Positions 11,449 to 20,430 of a stretch of DNA of 64,000 bases are shown piece after piece; positions within the stretch are counted from its first letter, which is position 1, and each line of letters starts with the position of its first letter. The stretch is from positions 496,001 through 560,000 of the forward strand of contig NC_071328.1 in NCBI RefSeq assembly GCF_010183535.1, given 5' to 3'. Under the pieces are notes generated by a model, which saw only the letters and a program-made list of their open reading frames with translations, had not been told where the DNA came from and ran no database searches. This stretch comes from Caenorhabditis remanei. Taxonomy: Eukaryota > Nematoda > Chromadorea > Rhabditida > Rhabditidae. Both the position numbers and the translations under genes were made by a program.

Positions 11449-14400
11449 ATGCAAAAAATATGGGAATGGATAGTTGACAAAAAGACGAACACAATCCGGA
11501 AGTGGCGGTCATCGAACATTCGGAGGAATAACACGGAACCCGATGATTTGGCAGGTGGGGGCATTTTTTCTAGAGAGAATTGAATTAAAAATTCAAATTC
11601 TCCGTAAAGTTTGGGTCTAAAAACGTCTTTTTCTGGAAGCGCTACGATTTTTTTGAATTTTTTGAATTTTTGGGGGTACTGTAGTTGGGAAAGTACGCAA
11701 ACACCGAAAATCGCGAGAGAAGATGTAGGTTGGCTTAAAAATAGTGCCCGGAGTGAAATTTTGCGAGGAATATGAATTTGAACTGCAAACAAACAGAAAA
11801 TAAGAGTTATCTTCAAAAATGTTGAAAAAAATATTTGGGAAAATTTTTTTCAAAGTCTCAAATTCTATTTTTAAGAAAAATAGTTTACATATTTAAATTC
11901 CTTGCAAAATGTCAGTCTAGAAACTTTTTTATTAGAGTTTCCGTGAATTTTTGAATTTTTTGGGGTACTGTAGTTGAGAAAGTACGCAAACACCGAATTT
12001 TCAAAAAATCTCACCAAGCCTTCTAAAAAATCCTAAATATGTCAAATAGACTCCGTAAATTTCGAACCTAACGTTGAAAATTGATAAAAACTGCAATATT
12101 CCTCTTTAACACAAAAATCGAAAATAAAAATTTTTCAACAAATTTCGAAAAATTCCAGCCTATCGAAACGGAAAACGAAAATCGTACTCCACGGGAAGCA
12201 TCACCTCCTCCTCGAACAATTCCAACAAAAAGAATCCAGATTTCGAGAATTTTTTCGAGGAACCGCAGATAAAAGTGATGTTGGATGCAAGGAGGGAATC
12301 ATTTCTACGACATTCCAATTCGGCAGAAGTGTTTCCGGTGGCACCGCCCGATTTGGAAGTTGTCATGGAGAGGTCGACGTGAGTTTTTTCATTCTCTGAA
12401 AAATTTGGAGTTTTTCAAGCCAAAAATCACTGAAAAAGCTGAAAACCTGGGGGTTTTTCAGCCTAGTGGCCTCTTAATGGCTCGGGGTGGCCTAGAAATT
12501 CAAAAACCCAAAACTAGGCCACCAAACCTATACCATTAGATTCAGCATGAAAAGAGCTTTCAGAAAAGTATAATCATGTTCGGTTTTGCTTTAAATTAGG
12601 TCTCGCCAGGCAACTACGGTATGCGCCTTTAAATATGGTTACTGTAGTTTTCGTGGTGAGACCTAACTGAGAGCAAACCCGGGCATGATTATACTTTCCT
12701 GAAAGCTCTTTTCACGCTGATTCTGAATATGTAGGTTTGATAGCTGAAATTTGGATTTCTAGGCCATCAGACTGAAAAATCAAGTTTGTTATCATTTTTG
12801 GTTCTGAAAATGATGGAAATAAAAAATTAATGAGTCTAGAATTTTGGATTCGGATTTTTCGATTAAATCAGGAATTCCACGATTCCCGAAAGAAGGACTT
12901 CAGGTTTTTGAACTTTTTGTAGGCACTGCATAGCCTAAAGATTTTTTAGGACACCCTACGAAAAGTTAGGCCACGTCAATTTTGAAAAGAAAAAGGTGTC
13001 AATGGCAACGTGAATTTTTATTGCATGGTGCATTAAATTCTGCGATCGAAAAGAATTATGATGTTATTTGATTTTTGCAACTCGGCCGTGCAATTTTTGT
13101 TAGCTTTTTTACGTTCATTTTTTGAGTATACGTGACAAAAACTTATTTTATTTAAGGAAAATAATCCGCATGAATAATCCTCGAAAGTATTAGGGAATAA
13201 CAAATTCTTGAAGCCAAAAAATCTGACATTAATATCTATTTTTAACGTCTGCAACATCAAAATCAGCTTCATAACCCAATTTCCCTCCTGGTGGCCTAGA
13301 AACCCAAACTTCGGTCATCAAACCTATAAATTCAGAATCATCGTGACGAGAGCTTTCAGAAAAGTATAATCATGCCCGGGTTCACTCTCAATTGGGTCTC
13401 ACCACGAAAGTACGGTATGCGCCTTTAAATTGGATTACTGTAGTTTTCGTGGTGAGACCCAATTGAGAGCAAACCCGGGCATGATTATACTTTTCTGAGA
13501 GCTCTTCTCACGCTCATTCTAATGTAATAGGTTTGGTGGCCGAATTTTAGGTTTCTAGGCCACCAGGTGGAAAACTCGACCGTGAACCATAAAAACAATT
13601 TTTAGGCCAATTTTTCATATTTTTCAGTTATCTTCTGCAGTTTTAGACGTTCTGGAGGGAATCCAAAAATGAATTATTTATTATTTTTCCCGGAATTCGT
13701 AGAATTTTAAACAAAAATTCGTCTTTCAACCTTCGAGTCGAGTTCTCTCCGAAATCATTAATATTTCAGTAAAACGACACCAAACCCAACACCACGAACC
13801 GTCCGAAAACAACTTCGCTTTGATATTCCCGAGGTGAGAAATTGGGCTCCGCCCCCGAAGCCACGCCCTTTTGCCCCTAATCCCCGCTTTCTTTAGGTCC
13901 AAATCTCATTCGAGACACAAGAGCCGCGAAAAGTGACATTCGAATCCGGCGAGTCTTCGTCCACTTCCAATTCCATTGTCCCACCGCCAATTATCGATTG
14001 GGACACCCCACCGAAAATGAATACGGTACCGGAAATCGAGCCAGTGTTGTGTTTCGACGACGAGGTGTCAGTGAGTACGAGGCGACTATCGGCTAGTGAG
14101 AAGGCCCGGCAGAATGTGATTGCTCAGAGGAGACAGAGCAATGTTCAGGTTAGTTAAAATTGTTTTTTTTTAATTCTTAGGACGTCTAGAAGATTCTGAC
14201 CAAAAATCACGGAAAAACCTCTAAAACTCGTTGAGTTACACCACTTTAAACTTTCCTGACCGAGTTTTCCTCACGGTGGCCTAGAAACCTAAAACTAGGC
14301 CGCCAAACCTATTCCATTAGATTCCGCGTGACGCGAGCTTTCAGAAAAGTATAATCATACCCTGGTTTGCTTTCAATTGGGTCTTACCACGAAAACTCAA

Positions 14401-15935
14401 AATTACGGTATGCGCCTTTTAACTGGGTTACTGTAGTTTTTGTGGTGAGACCCAATTAAAAGCAAACACGGGCATGATTATACTTTTCTGAAAGCTCTCG
14501 TCACGCTGAACCTAATGGCATAGGTTTGGGGGCCGAGTTTTGGGTTTCTAGGTCAGAATTTTTCTAAGACTACAAATTCTTCCAGTTTGTGCAATCAATG
14601 AGCGGCCGTACCACAACAACCACACTGATTCCCTTAACATGTGCCCAGATTCATTTGGTACGTGCTCTCTGGCGACAAGTGTACACTACAAAAGGACCGA
14701 CAGTCATCGGAGCAAGTATCTATCATCGACTGTGTTTTAAGAATTTGATGGTGAGTTATTAGCCTAGAAACCAAAAACTAGGCTACTACAGGGAAACCGT
14801 TGGATTCAGCGTGACGAGAACTTTCAGAAAAGTATAATCATGACTAGGTTTGCTCTCAATTGGGTCTCACCACGAAAACTACAGTAACCCAATTTAAAGG
14901 CGCATACCGTAGTTTCGTGGTGAAACCCAATTGAGAGCAAACCCGGGCATGATTATACTTTTCTGAAAGCTCTCGTCACGCTGATTTTGATTATATAGGT
15001 TTGGTGGCCTAGTTTTGGGTTTATAGAGCATCAGACTAAAAAATATCATTTTTGCGCCTTTTTTTTAGGTAAAAGAACAAATGAAACAAGTGGAGCTGCC
15101 GCCGAAGTTCCAAAACCGTGACAATTTCATAAAAGCTCATTGCAAAGCGGTGGCCGAGTTGATCGATCAAGTCGTTGAGAATCTCGACCATTTGGATAAT
15201 GTCACAAATGAATTGATGAGAATCGGGCGGGTTCATGCAAAAGTGCTCCGTGGAGAGTTGACGGGAAAACTGTGGAATACTGTAGCCGAGACGATTATTG
15301 ATTGCACACTGGAATGGGGAGATCGGAGGTAAGTATAATTTACAGCCTGGTGACCTTTTTCCTCTTAATGGGTCGGCGTGGCCTAGAAATCCAAAATTTG
15401 GATACCAAACTTATACCATTAGATTTAGCGTGAAAAGAGCTTTCAGAAAAGTATATTTGCTCTCCATTGGGTCTCACCGCGAAAACTACAGTAATCCAAT
15501 TTAAAGGCGCAAACCGTAGTTTCGTGATAGGACTCAATTGAAAGCAAACCTAGTCATGATTATACTCATTCGAAAGCTCTCGTCACGCTGATTCTGAATA
15601 TTTAGGTTTGGTGGCCGAAGTTTGGGTTTTTATTCAAATTTGCAGAAAAAATTAGTAACCCGTCCACTTCTCAATTTTACAGGTGCCGCAGTGAAACAGT
15701 GCGGAAGGCATGGGCATTGATTGTGGCGTTTGTGATCGAGAAGATTAAAGCTGGACATCATGAACAGGTTAGTTTTTCGAAAAGTTGTCAACTACAAAAA
15801 TGAAGCCCGTAATTTGATCTACAAGAAAAATATAAATTCAAATAAGCACATAATGATTTCCAGCGTAAACTAATGCTTGCCACCCGTCAATCCCTTCCAT
15901 CCATCCGAATGCCGTCAATGGAGCGATTCTCTTGA
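11449..15935 (+). CDS. Globin with long N-terminal extension
   Basis: Eight exons (11449-11554, 12159-12378, 13770-13833, 13897-14148, 14586-14750, 15069-15328, 15683-15767, 15864-15935) join without frame breaks into 407 residues. The first 215 or so are polar and Ser/Thr/Pro-rich, without a signal peptide. The globin fold follows: A/B helices from QIHLVRALWRQVY, an E helix FIKAHCKAVAELID whose His sits at the distal (E7) position, and the F-helix segment LMRIGRVHAKVLRGE with the proximal heme-ligating His. The usual CD1 Phe is not obvious. Globins bind heme for oxygen or redox chemistry; nematodes have many, often with extra termini. From memory C. elegans glb-8 lies near goa-1, so this may be its orthologue, but I cannot confirm it. 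Introns 2, 4, 5 and 6 contain family A palindromes. Confidence 0.88.
11651..11996 (+). repeat. Direct repeat pair in globin intron 1
   Basis: About 55 bp at 11651-11705 recurs at 11942-11996. Both contain 'gggtactgtagttg' followed by 'gaaagtacgcaaacaccgaa'. They differ at a few positions. Confidence 0.7.
12487..12769. repeat. Family A palindrome, copy 4 (globin intron 2)
   Basis: Ends 'ggtggcctagaaattc' and 'ttggatttctaggcc'; inner arms 'gctttcagaaaagtataatc' and inverse. Confidence 0.8.
13284..13572. repeat. Family A palindrome, copy 5 (globin intron 2)
   Basis: One of the best-conserved copies. The arms 'gcccgggttcactctcaatt' and 'aattgagagcaaacccgggc' are nearly perfect inverses about 60 bp apart. 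With copy 4 it gives two family members in the same intron. Confidence 0.85.
14262..14556. repeat. Family A palindrome, copy 6 (globin intron 4)
   Basis: Ends 'ggtggcctagaaaccta' and 'ttgggtttctaggtc', with the same inner arms as the other copies. Confidence 0.8.
14761..15035. repeat. Family A palindrome, copy 7 (globin intron 5)
   Basis: Fills almost the whole intron (14751-15068). Inner arms 'gctctcaattgggtctcacc' and inverse. The transcript of this intron could fold into a long hairpin. Confidence 0.8.
15378..15631. repeat. Family A palindrome, copy 8 (globin intron 6), partly deleted
   Basis: The left arm lacks the 'ataatcatg' segment found in other copies ('agaaaagtata' runs straight into 'tttgctctcc'). 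The right arm is intact apart from point changes. Confidence 0.75.
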
Positions 15936-15947
15936 ATAACATTTGAA

Positions 15948-15953
15948 AATAAA
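15948..15953 (+). terminator. Globin polyadenylation signal AATAAA
   Basis: A canonical AATAAA lies 13 bp after the globin TGA. Confidence 0.75.
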
Positions 15954-16360
15954 AATGTAAAATAATTCCCTTTTCATGTCACTTTTTCATTATTATTTTT
16001 AATTAGTTTTAATTGTCTCTAGTGTTCATTCTCTCTCTCAAAATCATACAGTGTATTGACATTTTGTGATGATCTCATTCTTCAAACAATAAATCGATAA
16101 TAACTTAGTTTTTTTTTCGAAAAAAAAAACCGAATTTTCGACCGAAGAAAAAACTGGCAAAGCTCACTATCAGAATTGTATCTTTCTAAAAATTAAACCA
16201 GTATCGACGCTACCTGTAAACAGAACTGCCTGATAATAACTGGTACAAATCAAAACTACTTCGGGTCTATTTGTTTCAAAATTATGATTCTGGCAGTTCT
16301 GTTCTAATGAGGAGTTGCACCAGCAAATCCTATAGTTACCAAACTTCTTCCATTTTTCAG

Positions 16361-16496
16361 ATTGCAGTGCATCATACCCCCCGAAGATATCAATTTAAGT
16401 GATGACAACTGTTATGATGTGATCAGAAAACGAGATGGGAAGAGAGTCACTCTTTATTTCGACCCTAAAAGTTTCAAACTCTTGGTTTGGAACTGA
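16361..16496 (+). pseudogene. Orphan terminal exon of an FBXB-type F-box gene
   Basis: After a consensus TTTTTCAG acceptor the frame reads LQCIIPPEDINL, then CYDVIRKRDGKRV and ends FKLLVWN-stop. This matches, in order and spacing, the last exons of the two F-box genes on the other strand at 20431-20533 (CYNVVRRSDGKRA) and 23574-23706 (CYDVIRESDGKRA ... FVVWN). I find no FBA or F-box exon upstream between the globin stop and 16361, so this is a detached copy, probably non-functional. It is inverted relative to its relatives, as expected from local rearrangement. Confidence 0.75.
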
Positions 16497-16621
16497 TCAT
16501 TATTTGATTTCAGAATTGACAAAAATAATTTTGTAACTTCCATACTATCTATTCAAATTTCTAAAAGTTACGGAACTTAACACACTCTTCAGAAAATGGA
16601 TAAATAGTGAAGTATTCCAAA

Positions 16622-16780
16622 ATGTTGGAGACAATCGATCAAAAATTGATTTTCATACTAGACCTCATTCGCCCAGATCAAGTATTTCATGGATTTCCAA
16701 CTGAAGAATTTGATCCTATAGACGACGACGACAATATTTTAAGTATAACGAGTAAATCAATTTTAGAAACTTTTATGTGA
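16622..16780 (+). CDS. Small open frame, unrecognised
   Basis: A 52-codon frame begins MLETIDQKLIFIL and runs through an acidic EEFDPIDDDDNIL segment. I do not recognise it. It lies between the orphan F-box exon and the diverged Gα gene and could be an upstream exon of the latter (possible donors at 16742, A|GTATAA, or 16680), a separate small gene, or chance. Nothing decides between these. Confidence 0.2.
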   Translation: MLETIDQKLIFILDLIRPDQVFHGFPTEEFDPIDDDDNILSITSKSILETFM

Positions 16781-17160
16781 TAAATATTTTACTTTGTTTC
16801 TTTTTCAATCCCTCTTTTTTTCGCCATTTCTTTTTCGAAGCATTGATGACAGATTTTCTTCATTTTCAAATACACGTGAACTTCTTCGGGTTTCTGTTTT
16901 TTTCAAAATGCTTTTGACCTCTCCCCCCTCCCCGATCTTACAAAAATTTATTTCGAAATAAGCTACGTCGATAAGACTACGGACACCAGGACCATTAGTA
17001 AGTTTTGGAGCGGTTGCGTCGCGTGCGTCACTGATATCTCGCTCGCTTTTTATCTCGCGTTTACAAAAGTGACTGTGCAGGCAGTAGTCTAGTTCGGTGG
17101 AACAAGCTGGAAGTTTTTGCGTTTCCTGCGTAGCCCCCTTCATTCCTCTATCATTTTCCA
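16781..17160. other. Spacer upstream of the Gα-like gene
   Basis: No exon seen on the plus strand. A 118-codon minus-strand open frame spans much of this stretch (16805-17161), but its translation is unfamiliar and Lys/Glu/Arg-rich, so I do not call it. Confidence 0.45.
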
Positions 17161-17170
17161 TTTTTCAGAT

Positions 17171-19541
17171 ATGCAGTTGAAAAAGGGTTGAAAGAAACAA
17201 GTCTCGAAATCTGATGGTTTTGTATCACTTTTGCTGGCCGAAGTGACGTCAAACAAAAAAATTGTTGTCACGTTTAGTCAGGGAGCTTCCTTCGCGGCAA
17301 ATCGGAGAAGAGTAAGTTCGTGTTATATGCAATGATGAATTGCTCTCACACTAGGTGTCGGCATAATGAAAAAAATTCTGTTAAATGTTCCTTTTCCAAA
17401 ATTTCTATTTTTCAGATCGCTGAAAAGTTTTTGAAGAGCCACAATTTGCTATTTTTTGGTCGTCTTTTTCTATTTCATGATTGCGAAGGCTTTCCAATAA
17501 ACGATATGGTACCAATAAGGGATCTCATTCCAAATATTGAATCTCCACCCTCTTTCGAAGTGGTGGTCCCGTGGATGAAAGGTGAGAACCACAGAGATAC
17601 GGATTTGTAATACATATTTTCGCAGGAGGAGGACCTAACTTCAATGCATCTTCTTCTTCTGATGACTCAGAAGATTCTTCATCGATGTCCGATTCTTCTA
17701 TATCAGGTTCAGAATCACGTGAAAGTGACACCGTTGAAAAGCCTGAATTGCTGAAATCAAAAAAATGGAAGTTGAAAGAAGATGATAAAAAAGAGGAGTC
17801 TAGTGGGTGTAAAAAAGAAAAATATTTGGATACTGGTTTTGATTCTTCGAAAATAGTTCAAAATGGCTCACGAGTTTTTCTAGTCGGTTGTGGTGGATCT
17901 GGAAAATCTACTCTTGCGAAACAGTTCAAGTGAGTTTAAAAACTTTTACATGTACCCATAGAGTATAACCTCAATTCAAGAACTGTCTATGGATTGGGAT
18001 TCAGTGAAGCTGAAACTGCTCATTTCAAACTGCTCGTCTTCAAAAACACTATTCAAACGATGATTCATATTCTTCAGGCGATGGCACAGTTAGAGATTCC
18101 TTTCGAATTTCAAGCGTCCCCGGTTATCAATGCTTGTTTTCCAACAAATAATTCTAACTTTCTTGCAGTATGATTCCGAGCTGGTGATGTCAGCTGCGCC
18201 ACAACTGGAAAACATTGAGAATTATGCAGAAGATGTATTGTATGCTGTCAATCGATTGTCACTTGATCAAGGAGTGAAAGATTGCTTTATGAGAAGACAC
18301 GAGTATTATTTGAACGAATCAGCAGAGTAGTGAGTTTTCGTTTACTTCGGACGTGGCCGCGTTTTTCGAATCTACAGTACCTCTCAGTAATATGTATAGC
18401 AATTGTAGATCAAACCTAGGATTTCTTCCTGAAAAGTTATAGCCCCCTCCCCCTTCCACTGAAATTAATAGACTTGAGGAAGAAATTACTTTGATCGGTT
18501 GTAACTTTTCAGAGAGTGTCCGCTTAAAAATGTTTTCTACTAGAACAATGAAATCCTAGGTTTGATCTACAATTCCTATTAAATTGGATATTATAAGAGA
18601 ACCAGAAAAAATTGAAATATACACACAGAGTTGAGAAAAATGTCTATCATAGCTTAGAAAACTAGTCCACGCCATATTAAAACCACAAATACTAGTTTTT
18701 CAGCTGGTTGAATGATTTGAATCGAATCGTGAGCATTGGATACATCCCAACAGTGGAGGACATACTCCGAACATATACGAAAACCAATGGTGTTGAGGAA
18801 ACCGATTGTAGATTCAATAATTGGAATTACACGTGGGTTTGCAAAAAAGAACAAAAATGATCTCGTGAGGTTATAAAGGCTCATTTTGCTGTAACTTCGT
18901 GAAATGAGGTTTTTAGAAAAGGCAAAATGCTTCTGTTCCCCGTTGCCAATTTCAGTCATTATTCCAGAATCGTAGACTGTGGAAATGAGAATGGGATGGA
19001 CTACTTTGAAAACGCCAGTTCTATGATTTATTGCGTCGATGCTACATGCTATAGTCAGCCATCGGAAGTTGATTCCACCAAGGTAAAAAACATAATGTTG
19101 CATTGTTGTTCAGATAATTTTAGTTTCTTTAGACCCGTATGAACGATTCTCTTGCCAAGTTCAATGAAATCTGCAATGACAATTCACTGAAGAAATTACC
19201 ACTTGTTCTTTTGTTCAGTAAGATGGATTTACTGAGAGAAATGATTCCTCATGTCTCGCTCAAGTCGTGTTTCCAGTCTTGTTCCGGTCAGGTTTTGAAT
19301 CTTTTTGTAACGGCTTCTAAGCATTTTTTCTTGCCAGTTTTCTTTTTTGTTGAAAAACTCGGGAACAAAAATTATATTTACAGGCACTGAAGATTTTATC
19401 GAAGCATCAAGCGTAATTCGAGAAAAATTCAAAGAGATCGCCAATGTGACAGGAAAGAAGATTTATTGTCATACCGTGGAGCCAGATACAACACCCAAAG
19501 TCCAATTCGTCATCGAGAAGTTTCGGAATATCATTTTCTAA
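17171..19541 (+). CDS. Diverged Gα-like protein with extra N-terminal domain
   Basis: Exons 17244-17311, 17416-17581, 17626-17929, 17981-18122, 18169-18329, 18704-18832, 18956-19082, 19133-19286 and 19384-19541 keep one frame. With a short first exon 17171-17186 the protein has 474 residues, but that start is doubtful: the straight frame from this ATG meets TGA after six codons. Residues 1-80 are a compact domain (KKIVVTFSQGASF ... GRLFLFHDCEGFPI), possibly ubiquitin-like; an acidic Ser-rich linker follows; the Gα part starts near residue 165 with P-loop GCGGSGKST. The switch I Arg is Tyr (RTYTKTNG), DVGGQ is DCGNE, NKKD is SKMD, TCAT is absent, and the protein stops at FRNIIF, without the receptor-binding tail or an N-terminal MG. 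Six introns match goa-1. GTP hydrolysis and receptor coupling should be lost. It may be a regulatory pseudo-GTPase or a decaying gene. Confidence 0.75.
18400..18585. repeat. Inverted repeat in an intron of the Gα-like gene
   Basis: Arms 'gtagatcaaacctaggattt' and its inverse flank a C-rich centre. It explains the unusually long intron at 18330-18703, compared with about 50 bp for several others in this gene. Confidence 0.75.
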
Positions 19542-19574
19542 TTAACACCCTCAAGATTCCCACATTTTTTACCC

Positions 19575-19580
19575 AATAAA
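19575..19580 (+). terminator. Polyadenylation signal AATAAA of the Gα-like gene
   Basis: AATAAA lies 33 bp after the TAA stop, at a normal distance. Its presence favours an expressed gene over a long-dead pseudogene. Confidence 0.65.
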
Positions 19581-20430
19581 AGTTTTAGGGTTATTTATTT
19601 CTTTTTTTATCCACAACATTTATGAAAGACTTTTTAAAATTTTCTGGAGACGCATTGGATTCTGTGCAAAGATGCTTAAATTTTTTCTGCCCAGAATTTT
19701 TTTTTGAAAAAAATTGTTTTTTTAGGAGTTTTTTCAACGAAACTTTAACAGAATATTCAGTGAAAGATCTTTCATAAATGACATTAATAGTTTTAGAATT
19801 GTCTGCCATGGGGGTAGTTGCGGCAAAAATTGCTTGTCTCCTTTCAGAACAGGTACTGTAGAAGTTTCAAACTTACATAAATTTTAGAACGAACTTATTG
19901 GGCACAATATGCATACAAGAAATAGTTTGTAAAACTCGATATCAAATCAAAACCAGCCATTCAGTACACTTTTCGAACTTGTTGATTTTCGCTATCTCAG
20001 CTGAGGGTCCACTACAATTAATTGTCTGTTTCTGTTTACCATTGTTATTTTTCTTAAAATGTTTTTGAAACATATCAGCAGGAACTATGTAGTGCCGAAT
20101 TTCTGAGCAACTTGAAACAAAACTTGAATAGTGGACCAATGAGAGTGAGGAATGGTTGAACAGCCCCTATCATCAACCAAAAAATTGGTTTCTGGAAAAA
20201 GACAATCAAATGAGTATTCAACAAAAATGATGCATTATAGATTTGATATGCTCAGAAACGCTCAAAATAGGTGCGGTATCACACATAATCTTATTTAAAA
20301 ACACTCATAGAATGCATATAAGCTTGAATTTTTTCCAGTAAAAAAATTCATGCAAATATAGTGAAAAGAGAAAACAAAAACAATGCGGCACACAAGTATT
20401 TCAATTCCAAACCAAAAAATTGACACCGAA
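19581..20430. other. Spacer between converging genes, nothing identified
   Basis: This separates the 3' ends of the Gα-like gene (+) and the F-box gene (-). I see no exon; short open frames on both strands are AT-rich and unremarkable. Confidence 0.5.

Noticed and set aside
11268..11853. 182-codon minus-strand frame overlapping the globin 5' end
   Set aside because: It overlaps the first globin exon antisense, is Phe/Lys/Ile-rich as expected from AT-rich intron, and matches nothing I know.
18654..19103. 149-codon minus-strand frame
   Set aside because: It lies antisense to three well-supported exons of the Gα-like gene and is a shadow of them.
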